In this document: piece by piece, positions 24,909-36,300 of the stretch | Position numbering within the stretch: position 1 is the first letter of the stretch | Layout: every line of letters begins with the position of its first letter | Assembly: GCA_017893485.1 (NCBI GenBank) | Contig: JACEHZ010000373.1 | Span: 124,001-188,000 of the forward strand | Origin: Hemerocallis citrina | Taxonomy: Eukaryota; Streptophyta; Magnoliopsida; Asparagales; Asphodelaceae | DNA length: 64,000 nucleotides | Direction: 5' to 3' | Made by a program: the position numbers and the translations under genes | The notes under the pieces: generated by a model | What the model saw: only the letters and a program-made list of their open reading frames with translations | What the model was told of the DNA's origin: nothing | The model's database searches: none

Positions 24909-24980
24909 GTATGCTTGTCAAAAGGTATGGGTGCTCCAGTAGGTTCTGTCATTGTTGGATCAGAAGACTTTATCAGCAAG
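24909..24980 (+). pseudogene. Captured threonine aldolase exon in CACTA-2
   Basis: This is a clean 72-bp exon-like block: acceptor TTAG before 24909, donor GTATCG after 24980. Its 24 codons read VCLSKGMGAPVGSVIVGSED followed by FISK. This is the conserved PLP-lysine region of low-specificity L-threonine aldolase (the Lys of LSKG is the cofactor lysine in the family), which cleaves threonine to glycine and acetaldehyde. The expected next exon is not found downstream, and no upstream exons are visible, so this is a captured fragment carried by the transposon. Confidence 0.85.
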
Positions 24981-27498
24981 GTATCGTTAGATAAGTGGAA
25001 TTTCATAATCAGTTTTTCCAATCTGTTCATTAGCATTAATTTTCTAATTAAAAATTTTAAAAACTTTATTTAGGCTTACTTACCTTTTTCCAAACTGATG
25101 AGACAAGAGAAAAGGCAGGTCAGTTGTCTTCTTAATCTGGTCTTACTTACCGCACTACAAAATAAATGGTCTATCTCGATGCTTTTGTGCCGGCATTTTA
25201 GTCAAAGGCATTTGGATCTCATTATAAATTAGTTACTATATAAACAGTCTTAACTTTTAACCAGATTATTCATTCATAGAGCCTAACTCTTGAGTTAGTA
25301 AGTGAGTATTGGTTGTAAATATACCACACTAATGTATTGCACAAACAGTCCTCAGACAGGTGCATTTATAAAATTGATAATTATATGATTTAATATCTCT
25401 AAGTGGAAGTAGATAACTTCAAAAATCAATTATAATTATAATGTATAGAAAATGTCTAGGGTTAGTGTTACTCGCCATTTGTTACTATATGAACTGCATT
25501 GTAAACACTCCATTAGCCCTGTTCTTCTAGTCTGAACTCAGCATTAGCCCTGACTGTGAACTCTCCTTCTGTTGTTATGGATTTCAGAGACCATAACTTG
25601 AGCTGATACCATTCAGAAACAAAATGACCAAGCAAGAAAGTTTGTGATCTTTTTAAGGATGACATATATAGATTTGATTATGCTAATTCAATACCCACAG
25701 AGCCTTCTTTGCTTGCTATATTTTGAGTTCCTGATAATGTCAAGAAATGAAGGATAATGTCATCATGGACAAGTCTCGTGTGTTTTTAATTGCCTTTTAC
25801 TAGAAGCTAATTCGATGTAATGAAATTTGGGTAGGTCTTATATCTGTTAATTTCATTAAGTTTGTGATCTTTTTTAGTATGATATATATAGATTTGATTC
25901 AATACCCACAGAGCCTTCTTTGCTTGCTGTATTTAGAGTTCCTGATAATGTCAAGAAATGGAGGATAATGTCATTATGGACAAGTCTCGTATGTGTTTTA
26001 ATTGCCTTTTACTAGAACCTAATTCAATGTAATGAAATTCAGGTAGGCTCTGAACACGTATTTTTTTAAATTGTCATTCTATAGGAACACAACTTGTCCC
26101 AAAGCTGGTAGTTACTACAGGGCCCTTTCAGGCTCTGAACAAAGCTCTAATTCACTATTGTGAGAAAGAGGAAAATTTGATCTGTTTTTGTTAGGGATAT
26201 TAGAGATTGATAATTGGTTTGAGATCATGGGTTTGAGGAGAATTTGGACATGAGGTGGTTACAGACTACTTGGATATTAGGTATGGGTAAAATGTGAACT
26301 GAAACTAAATTCTTGTCAAACCGAGTGATCTTATGATCATGAAGGTGATTGGGAAATAATAAATCTATGTTTTGCATCTTAGTGGTAATTTTCTGTAATG
26401 TGATTATTTTAGTTGCATGATAATATCTTCTTTATAATGTTTGATTTGAACTCTGTGAAGTTATGGAAAACAGAGGTATATGGGATCCCAAATGTAACGG
26501 GATTAATGATAAATACTCAGTGACTATACTAATCATGAAAAAAGACACATGCCACAGTAGAAGCTAAGACTTTTCATTTCAATTGTTGTTTTCGTATCAT
26601 ATTGAGTTATTGATAGAATGCTCATACCAATTTAATTTCTCCTTAGGTAAGCCAATTAGTTGCACTAAATTTTTCCTTTATTTTGGAGTATATTATTTAT
26701 GTTTTCGTTCATGTCTTTATTGCAGCTTATGATTCTAGTGGATGAAGTTGGTTCTTTTTTTCCACAGAGATGGCTATACATCGAGCACTGAAGTTGTTAC
26801 AATATTAAAAATTGAAAAATCTAAGATACTTTCATGGTGTCAATTGAAGTTATGGTGTAGATACTTTAAACATTCGCGTGATGGGTGTGCTGCAGGTAGT
26901 TTTTGTTCCCTGATTGTTTCTTGTCAATAATACACTTAATAAACTTGAAAATTCTAAGAATGATGAATTTTGAGTCTTTGATCGATGACTGTCTATCAGT
27001 TTTTCAATGAAGCTTGTTATATGATAATCAGTTAAAAGTCACTATCTTGCTGCCAATGTGTTGTTGACTCATGTGACTGATTAGAAATATTTTCCTCCTG
27101 TAGAGAATCACTATAGCTTACCTCTTATCGGCGATATGCGAAATTTGGCTCAAAAATGATGCGAAATTTAAACTAACATTTCTTACAATATTCTTTCAAT
27201 ATTTTAAAGGGCAGCCTAACATGTTTGAAGAATAGACCTAAATGAGATAATTTCTTGAACCTGGATAATATATAGCTATGACTTTTGTCATTACAACAAG
27301 CTAATTCATTGTTACAATGATATAGCTATGACTTTTAATGATATTGTTACAAATTGATATTGAATAAGTAGGTAAGTTTAAAGGATTTATTTTCTAGTAT
27401 AATAAGTATACAGTCAGATTAGATCTTTCTCCAATTTGTGCTCTTTTTCTTCTTTTATTTAATAAATTGAAGATGAAACATTCATGTTTTTTTACAGG

Positions 27499-27603
27499 GC
27501 CAGCGTATTCCATCGGTTTTCAGTCACGCACATACACTAGAGAAAAATAACGATGGAATTGGAAGCAACACCGGGCAACACGAGGAGACTCCCCCACTGT
27601 AGT
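27499..27603 (+). pseudogene. Possible terminal exon within CACTA-2, unidentified
   Basis: After a TTTTTTTACAG acceptor, 34 codons run to a TAG stop (GQRIPSVFSHAHTLEKNNDG, then a short acidic tail). AT-rich, 3'-UTR-like sequence follows. It could be the last exon of the element's own decayed transposition gene or another captured host exon. I do not recognise it. Confidence 0.25.
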
Positions 27604-30600
27604 TTGTCGGATTTGGACTTTTTTTAAAATGTTTTGTAGGAATTATATCTATGTTTTGTAATAACTAAGTATTGTACAACTTATACATTTGACACTCGTT
27701 GTATGACAGTTTATATATATTACCTATTTTGTTTTCTATTGAGTTTTTTGTGATGTGTGACTTTTGGTTGTTGATTATAATGCTATTATTGATTTTAAGA
27801 TTTAAGCATTTAAATTTAAAATGATTACAGGTATTTGTAATATGTGATAAATTATAGGTTTTTATATTCAAAATTTTATAATGAAATGCGAAAAAAAATT
27901 TGACCTACCCCGGCGTTTACCAGAAAATACCGCAATAGATACAGGGTTTCTACAAAAGTAGGTTCCTCTATTGTGGCGCTTGATGAGCGCCGCTGTAGGG
28001 TATAAAGGGCTATAGCGATGTTTTTGGGAATGCCGCTATAGCTTAACTATTTTTAAAATGCTCAAACAGAAACGCTCCTATAACGGCGGTTTGAACGTGC
28101 CGTTATAGATGGACACCCTATAGCGGCGGCTTGGGTAAACGCCGTGATAGCTCATATAGCTATAACGATGCACGCTATAACGGCATTTTCAATGGCAATT
28201 TCATAAGCATCGTTATGGGCTATAACGGTGCCAAAAAACACCGTGACAACCTCTTAAAAGCGCCGCGAAAGCTCTTGCAGTTTGTAGTGTGTTCAGTCGT
28301 TCAGTTATTCAGTCATTAATTTATTCAGTAATGGTAGGGAAACCACGAGCTCCCTTTCGAGTTCAGTCTCCTACATTATCCACTACTAGGTTGTACCCTT
28401 TATTACCCTGGCTTGTTATTCTTTTACAATAATTAAACATCAATAGTAAACATGATTGGTAAGTACGAATGGTAACATGATCGGTAACATGGACATGCGA
28501 TTAATAAGATTAATGAGAACAGTATCAGAACAGGATCAATGATGTATCAAGGGCTTTGCAATGCATGATATAAATTTTAATTCATTAAATGCAGGAAATA
28601 AACAAATTTACAATCTATAACCTGAAGTTATAATTCTGGACATCAATACGTTGCTGTACAAAAACTCACTTTTTTGTTGCTACAAGAAAGTGAATTCGGT
28701 TCTGTCAGGAATTCTAGAAACTAGACTCCCTGCTGGTTCCGACGCATATTCACACGATATATTTTAACAACAGAAACTAGGTCTAATAGTCATTCCTTTA
28801 TGGGTCTACTATTCAGGCAGCAGGTCGAGGTCAACTTCTTATATATATAACTCGGCGGTAAAATTATTTTGAAATCTTACAAAAATTATAAATCGATTCC
28901 TAATCATCTCAAGTAATATTCTAATTAACATCAAGTCTTTATTTTACTGTTAACACAATGTTTTGGTCAATAAATTCTGGTAGTGTACTTCGAATCAGTA
29001 ATTTGAAAATTAGAAACCATACAGTAATAAAATAACTGATAACTTACAGCCTGGAACTCAGAATTTGGATCCGTAATAATTTCCAGAATCTAGATTCATA
29101 AGGCTACAACAGTCATTTATAAAGTTCTAATTGATTTAAACTGTAACTAGGTCAAAATCTTATTTTGAGTTAGCACAAGCAGTGGGGCAGAAGCACACAA
29201 ATTGATGTTTACGATCTTTTTATGGGCATCGAATCACAAGGGCAAAAAGGTTGATTTGATTCAATATATCGACTGATTTAATCAGGAAGACCACGAAGTA
29301 TGAATAATACGATGGTTCAATTAACATGTTTCAAAATACAATAATCAAATATAAATACTAATTGCAGGAGGTCAAATAAAATGCTTATACGGAACAATAA
29401 AAATGTACAAGATATTTGACTGTATTATACGAGGGTTACAACGGGAAGAAGAGCGGCGCGATGACAATGATCCATGGCAGCGAGACGCAACAAGAACAAC
29501 AGCGACAAAAGCAATCACAGCAACAGCGAGATAGCAACGACGAACAGCAAGAGCAACAACGACACACAACGACACCGACGACAACATGGCAACACAAGGT
29601 GAGGCAGCAGTGGTAAGGCAATGGAAGGAGGGTGGTTTGGAGGATGTAGTGCTCGAGGGATCGACGGCAGGGGATGGTGGATGGTGGTGGCTAGGTGCAG
29701 TTGCGGGGCCACTGTGATGGTGGATCGCAGTCGCGGGGTGCTTCGATCGATGGTGGTGGAAGAGAACAATGGTTTCGGTTGAGAGGAGGCGGATGTCGAT
29801 GGGGGTGGAGCTCGACAATGGTGGAGAGATGCTAAGGTGGATTTCAATGGGGTGCTCGAGTTTTGTAAGAAGCAGTGATGACGAGGTCGAGGGTGGAGAC
29901 TGAGTGACGAGGAAAGAGGGAGACGAGGGGTGATGGCGGTGGATGGCAGGGCAATGGAGAGGGATGCTCAGGGTGCAGGCACTGTGGGGAAGGTGCAGGC
30001 TGTGGGTTTCAGGAAGGAGCAGAGGAAGAAGATGGAGGAGTGGGTGTTTAGGCGGCTGAGAGAGAAGATAATTAGTGTAATTAATTAATAGAGAGTAGGA
30101 TTAGAGGGATTAGTGGGATTTAATTAGGGGGGTATCAATTAGTGGGCGGTTAAGGAGATTAAGGGGTATAGTGGAGAGATCTGTGGAGATTTGTATACTG
30201 ATAGTTGAATTTGGGTAGGGTAGGACTAATGGGTTAACGAGTTTGGGTATACAAATGTAGGTTTGGGTTTTGGGTTTATATTAAATTGGATTTGGGCTTA
30301 ACTCATACATTAAACAATCAAATAGTAAAATAGAATTATTATAGAATGGTTAGAAAACTTGGGCTTGGACTAGATTTTTAAAACATGTATTAAGTATAAA
30401 AGTAACCATAAATTAAATAATCAAGTAGTAACATTATAAGCTAATCAAATACAAAACGAATATCATAAAATGGGTTAAGATAGAACTTTTCACAAAATAA
30501 TCAAACGAATAATAATAGATTTGGTTTTGGGCTAAAATATAAATAATCAATCATTTAGGAATAGAAAATAAACTTAAATATTGGAATATGATTTGTATTA

Positions 30601-30768
30601 AAATATACAATCATTCAAAATAAATATAATTGTTGATTAGAAAAGATTTTAACAATAGTTGGAATATTCTAGTGTGTACAATTAATTTCAAAAGAGCAGA
30701 AGAATTGCAGATAATTTAAATACAAGGATACAGGGAAAAAATTGGTATAAATGGAAACGGGAGTTACA

Positions 30769-31726
30769 TTTCGGTGGCAGGTATAATCCTGGTCTTGGAG
30801 GAAGGAGAGTCAAAAATCGGCGTCTACATCTGTGAGTTGCTTGGAGGTGGATGTTACTTCGAATGGAAGGAAAAGTGCTCGTAAGGGTAAGATATGTTGT
30901 CACCATTGCAGAGAGAATGGGTATTACAGGAGAGACTATTGCAAGCGATTGAGTCAGAGGAGCGCCAAATCCAGTGTCGCTGAATCTAATGATAACTTAA
31001 ACAGTACTTTTGTTTTAAGTTCTTTAGGAGTGAATTCCAGCTATTCTTTTGATTCAGCTAGTTCTTTTCAAATTTGCTCCGAGAGGGAGACGGTTTCTAC
31101 TTACAAGTTTGTATTATGTCGTTGTGTGAGAATGAAGATTGTTAAGATTTGTAAAGTAATGGGTGAGAGAACAGATAAGTCGAAGATGAAAGATGGAAAG
31201 AGACACTCTAAAGGAGGTCATGTATATTTGTTTGTTGAAACAGAGTCTGATATCTAGGAGAACTCTTAAAACACGGAACTGCAGGTAAACAGATAGGTGG
31301 ACTTCTATCAGTTTGAGGAATTCATTGTCAGGTGATGAAGGGTGAGAGGGGTGTTGAGCACAAACTCTACAGTCTTTGTGGGAACAGAAAATCTTAGCCA
31401 AGTGTCTTGAAGCCCATTGTTTTCAATGCACCATCTAGTTTACTGTTACTAGAATCATCCGAGCGAGACTACGACGTTCGACTATCATCGAGATGTAGAA
31501 AGTTCCTCAGGGTAGGCGGAGTTCGTGCGGAGGGCGGCATCCCCATGACAACACTGACTGGGGTATGCCTTTGAGGGGCATACTAATTAGAGAAAAACAG
31601 ATGGAGGTAGATTCAACTAGCAGAAGAAGATACAGAACCGAGTTGTTTGCAAGAGGAGAATAAAAGCGTCTAGAAGATTTAAATCACACAGCTGTGGATT
31701 CATAGTATGCAATTCAAGGTGGAGAA
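30769..31726 (+). pseudogene. Degenerate copia internal remnant (gag zinc knuckle and protease region)
   Basis: From about 30832 to 31257 a frame reads CHHCRENGYYRRDYCKR, a decayed CCHC zinc knuckle whose His is replaced by Tyr. Then come DSASSFQICSE and ...STYKFV, the copia protease active-site region in which the usual motif is DSGA or DSAC. No integrase or reverse transcriptase follows. The sequence passes into non-coding DNA and then a polypurine tract (AAGGTGGAGAA, 31715-31726). The left end is cut at the L2 LTR boundary (30768), so the 5' LTR and most of gag are missing. Confidence 0.65.
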
Positions 31727-32418
31727 TGTTAGGTTTATGTCTTGCATACTAAGTTAGATATGAAGATGATGAAGCGATGGTGGAATCGATCCGATCGAAG
31801 CGGAGTGCAAGCAAGCAGAGCTTAAACAGTAGCATCAGCAATAGAGAAGGGGATAGTCGACTGTCACCCCTCTGGGCTTGGCGAGAGGCCAAGTGTGGTC
31901 GACCGCAATTTGGCAGCCGACCGCACATGGCTGGATGCTGCTTTTGTGTGCGGGTCTAGATGATTCATTGGAAGCCCAAACTTGCTTTACAAGTTAGATC
32001 GTAAGACTCTTATCATAAGATTATTTCTTCAGGATATCTAATGACTATTGTATCAAGATATCAAACTAGAGTTTTTCTAGATCTCTATATCTTATTGTAA
32101 TTGGCCTTCATTAAGAGCCAAAGGGTGAGAGAGTACTTCATTGAAGAGAGTTTGAGAGGTTCTGCAATTGTAAACAACTAGTATTTTCCGCTAAGGCTAG
32201 AGAGAGGGTCGTAGTGAGAATTGTAATATTCGTGTATGTTCTCTAGTTGACTGACTTGTCGGTTTCTTCACTTCCGGATTAAGGCGAAAGACCCAACCGG
32301 GATAAAATTATGTGCCTTGTGTGTGGTGTGTGATTCTATTGACTTTGTGGTTTTATATTGATCTTGTCGTTTAACTCAATAAGAACCTAGTTGAAGAGGG
32401 AATCAGATTCGGCTAACA
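31727..32418 (+). mobile_element. 3' LTR of the degenerate copia remnant
   Basis: The LTR starts TGTTAGGTTT directly after the polypurine tract and ends GGCTAACA, giving a short inverted terminus TGTTAG/CTAACA. It is 692 bp, within the usual copia range. The matching 5' LTR and TSD are not present in the window. The 60-codon ORF at 31777-31959 is not a credible gene. Confidence 0.7.
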
Positions 32419-32875
32419 GATGTCACTTATGACATAACACTTTATTTGAAAAAGGAAAAAAAACTTGAAGCATATCTTTCGGCCATTATATTCATTCAAC
32501 CCCATAAAAACACTTCAATATTCTCATAATTCATAAACATCATTCATATACATATTGCGTAGATCGTTAATAGCTCCAAACACCAAAGTTCAAGCAATGC
32601 AAGATCCAAATAAATTAAAACTAACCCAACTCCAAACTAAGATTAAGTCTAATGACGCATACAAGTTACCTGTAATACATGCATTATGTATATCTATCAA
32701 ACCCTATCCCTAAACAACCTCACATCTACCAATCCAGCCAAATAGTGACCTCACCTAACCTAATAGATACTGTACACTCCTAGCTGTATATATATATATA
32801 TAACCCATGCATAGTTTTAGTAAGTATATTTCTCATCAACAACACGCACAATTACCATAATACCCCTCAACCCTA
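32419..32875 (-). other. Presumed 3' UTR and downstream region of the BEL1-like gene
   Basis: This is unique-looking AT-rich DNA after the stop codon. On the minus strand an AATAAA signal is present at 32441-32446, about 430 bp past the stop, within reach of a normal plant 3' UTR. The copia LTR ends about 20 bp further on. A (TA)n run lies near 32790-32802. No other gene is seen. Confidence 0.5.
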
Positions 32876-33031
32876 TCAAGCCAAATCATGCAGCAAATGA
32901 GACCCAATCGAGTCCCTATATGGTAAATTCTGAGCCTGCAAATCTCCATCCAAAACCTCCATTTGTTCTCTTGTGAAGAAGAGAGACTGCTGTAACCCTA
33001 AAGTTAAGGACACCCCATTGCCGAATCCCTG

Positions 33032-33072
<41 letters not shown>

Positions 33073-33361
33073 ATGGAGAGAAGTCCAAGTCCACAACCCC
33101 AAAATTCAAGTCGGGATCATCGATTTGGAGGTGATGATGAGCTGGTGCGGCACGTTGGGGCTTCTGGTCCTGATGATCATATGAGGAGCTAGGGTTAAGG
33201 TTAGGGTTTTGGTTGGAGGGTGGGCTGTTGTTGTCGATATCGTTATCAGATTGGTGGTTGTTGTCGTCGTCGTCGTCTTGATCTTTGGTTTCTTGCATGT
33301 ACATTTCCTCAACCATTGGTTTCCAGAGCCTCACCCTTGCATTAATGAACCAGTTGGAGAC
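32876..33361 (-). CDS. BEL1: BEL1-like exon 4 (recognition helix and C-terminus)
   Basis: The exon begins [20 protein letters not shown] directly after the acceptor and ends with TGA at 32876-32878. It contains the homeodomain contact residues (W329, F330, N332, R334), an acidic stretch after residue 350, a run of 13 Asn (423-435; twelve AAC and one AAT codon, 33032-33070), the GVSLTLGL motif (441-448) and the tail [17 protein letters not shown]. The tail is close to BEL1-type C-termini. Confidence 0.94.
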
Positions 33362-36300
33362 CTGCACAAAAATACCAGCCCTAATTAATTATTAATTAAT
33401 TCAATCATATGCATTTTGTAGTTTAAGTAGAATCCAGCGAGAGAATAAGACATATGTTAAAGATTCATACTCTCTTCTCAGATTAAACTAAAAAAGAAGA
33501 AGAAAAGGAACTCAAGTAATGATTTCAAGTTTAAAAAAAAAAAAAAAATTAACTAAGAAGTCTATATAAAATTCATAGCACTAATCTCGTGCATAATTAA
33601 TATGCATTTCGAAGTTTAATTAAGTAGGTGTTAGGAAAGTTATGGGCAGAGGCTGCTCTACTACTAAAGTGAAATTGAGAAAGTGGAAATAAAGTGAACA
33701 CGGATATTTTACGTGAAAAACCCCTAAAGGAGAAGGGGTTTTCCACGTAAAATATCTATATCCACTTTATTTCCACTTTCTTAATTTCACTTTAGTTGTA
33801 GGGTAGCTGCTCCCCATAACTTTCCTAACACTGGTATCAGAGCTTTGATTGTGGGGTGTGAAGCAGAAATATCGACTACAACAAAGTTCGATGTTGAGAA
33901 ATTCAATGAGAGTAATTTCTCATTTTGGAAAATGAAAATCATGGCGATCTTAAGGAAAGACAATTGCTTGGCAGCAATCAGAGATAGACCCGCGGAGATC
34001 ACCGATGACAGCAAGTGGAACGAGATGGACGACAACACTATTGCCGATCTGCACTTGGTAATAGCTGATGGTGTGTTATCCAGTGTGACTGAAAAAAAGA
34101 TAGCAAAGGATATTTGGGATATTCTCACAAGACTATACGAGGCCAAGCCACTTCACAATAAGGTCTTCTTAAAGAGAAAATTGTACACTCTTCGTTTGAC
34201 GGAATCAACATCGGTGATCGACCACATCAACACCTTGAATACTCTATTTTCACAACTTATATCAATGGGTTGCAAAATAGAGACAACTGAACATACAGAG
34301 CTTCTACTTGAAAGTCTATCTGACTCGTATGATCAACTCATTATCAACCTGACGAACAATATCCTGACGGACTATCTAGTCTTCGACGAAGTTGTAGCTG
34401 CTGTTTTGGAAGAAGAAACCAGGCGCAAGAATAGGGAAGACAGACAAAGAAGTTCGCAGCAAGTGGAAGTTTTGATGGTGATGAGAAAAAGATCAACGGA
34501 ACGTAGCCCCAGTGGGAGTCAGAATAATGGTAGATCAAAATCCAGAAGTAAGAAGACTTACAAGTGCCCAACTATGGTAGGAAAGGACACTTCGAGAAGG
34601 ATTTTTGGTTCAAGAAGAAGAGTGGAGACCCTGAGTCATCAAATGCTCAAGAGAATGTGGAAAGTACCCGGTATGATGGTGAAGTTCTATACAACGAGGC
34701 AACAACAGTGGTTGGAGGCAGAAAGCAGTTCTCTAACGTCTGGTTACTGAACTCAGGAGCAACATGACACATGACTTCTCAGAGAGAGTGGTTCCACACA
34801 TATGAACCAATCTCCGGAGGCTCTGTACACATAGGTGATTATCATGCTTTGGAAATCGCTAGTATTGGTACTATCAAGCTCAAAATGTTTAAGTACGGTT
34901 CGCACCAATTTAGGAGGTACGGCATGTGAAGGGCTTGAGTAAGAATCTATTATTTTGGGGACAAATAGATAGCCTTGGATGCAAGACCCATATCAAAAAT
35001 GGGGTCATGAAGATTGTAAGTGGCGCGCATGTGGTCATGAAGGCAGAAAAGATCGCGGCAAATTTATTCATGCTTAATGGAGAAACACTGCAGGAAGTTG
35101 ATGTGTCTGTCGTATCGACTAGAAAGGGAAAAAAGTCAGCAATGATATGGCATCTCAAACTAGGCCACATGTCTGAACGTGGTTTGAAGATTCTCTCCAA
35201 CCGGAAGCTACTTCCAGGGCTCAAACCGGTAAATCTACCATTTTTTAGCATTGTGTTATAAGTAAGCAGCATAGATTGCAGTTTAGCAGATCTGAAGCCA
35301 GGAGTAAATGCATTCTAGATTTGATTCATTCTGATATCTGGGAATCGCCGAAAATGTCCATAGGAGGGGCAAAATACTTTGTGTCCTTCATTGATGATTA
35401 CTCTAGTAGATTGTGGGTGTATCCAATCAAGAAGAAGTCAGATGTGTTTCTAGTGTACAAAGACTTCAGAGTGCAGGTGGAACTTGAATCTGGGAAGAAG
35501 ATCAAGTGCTTGAGGACAGATAATGGAAGGGAGTATACAGACGGCGAGTTTCTTGCACTTTGTAAGCAAGAAGGTATCACAAGATAGTTCACAGTCCTAT
35601 ATACACCTCAGTAAAATGGCGTGGCAGAGCGGATGAATAGGTTTTCTTACAGAAAGGATGAGAGCTATGTTGCGAACTGCAGGTCAGCCCAACTCTTTTT
35701 GGGCAGAAGCAGCCAAAACTGCTTGTTATGTTATAAATCGGTCGCCATCAATGGCAATTGAGCTGAAGACACCGATGGAGATGTGGACTGGCAAGCCGGC
35801 AAATTACTCTACTTTACATTGATTTGGATGTCCCGCGTACGTGATGTACAACGCCCAAGAAAGATCGAAGCTGGATCCGAAATCCAGAAAGTGCATGTTC
35901 TTGGGGTATGCTGACAGTGTAAAGGGGTATCGCCTGTGAGATCCCACTACCCATAAGGTTGTTGTCAGCAGGTATGTGATCTTTGTAGAAGATCAACTAC
36001 AAAAGAAAGATTGAAGCGATAGCACGTCAAAGGAGGATCCAAAGACTAATACAGTTCAGGTGGAAGATAAACCAGATGAAGATCTAGTTTCTTCTGAACC
36101 AGTACCAGAGCACAATATAAAAGAACCAGTCGAGTCCAAGGCTCCAGAAGTTTGTCGGTCAACTCGTGAGAGAAGACCGCCAACTTGGCACTCGGAGTAT
36201 GTTATAGAGAGCAATGTTTCATACTGTCTTTTAACAGAGGATGGGGAGCCATCATCCTTCCAGGAGGCATTCAAAGGCTCGAGTGTATCCCTGTGAATGG

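Larger units (their letters stand above)
19573..28289. mobile_element. CACTA-2, large non-autonomous CACTA element
   Basis: The terminal inverted repeat CACTACAAACTGC is perfect over 13 bp at both ends and is flanked by the 3-bp TSD TGT (19570-19572 and 28290-28292). The subterminal zones carry many TATAGCGGCG-type motifs in both orientations (19605-19770 and 27900-28280), a motif set different from CACTA-1 and CACTA-3. No transposase domain is recognisable. It holds a threonine aldolase exon fragment (24909-24980), a possible terminal exon (27499-27603) and the nested CACTA-3. Without CACTA-3 it is about 4.6 kb. The C-rich 19850-20230 resembles a transcript leader. Confidence 0.9.
18876..30768 (-). 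mobile_element. L2 element, 5' LTR, interrupted by nested CACTA elements
   Basis: On the minus strand the LTR starts TGTAACTCCC at 30768 and ends CGGGGCGTGACA at 18876. Without the CACTA insertion (19573-28289) its length is about 3.17 kb, close to the L1 3' LTR. The LTR is thus several times longer than the internal region. Short degenerate repeats (CATGTAA-like, then TTATTCAGT-like at 19505-19550) surround the CACTA insertion. The GC-rich block at 29440-30050 is the probable U3/R region. ORFs there on both strands (29372-29847) are low-complexity. Confidence 0.65.

Noticed and set aside
26742..26930. Exon-like ORF in CACTA-2 ending at a CAG
   Set aside because: No recognisable protein and stops in the likely splice frames. 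I kept it out of the feature list.
29372..29847. 148-codon minus-strand ORF rich in His, Ser and Val
   Set aside because: It lies in the U3 region of the L2 LTR and is made of ACG/CAA-type simple sequence. The opposite strand is equally open.
33787..34146. 119-codon minus-strand ORF and other antisense ORFs over the copia element
   Set aside because: They are shadows of the gag frame and show no similarity of their own.
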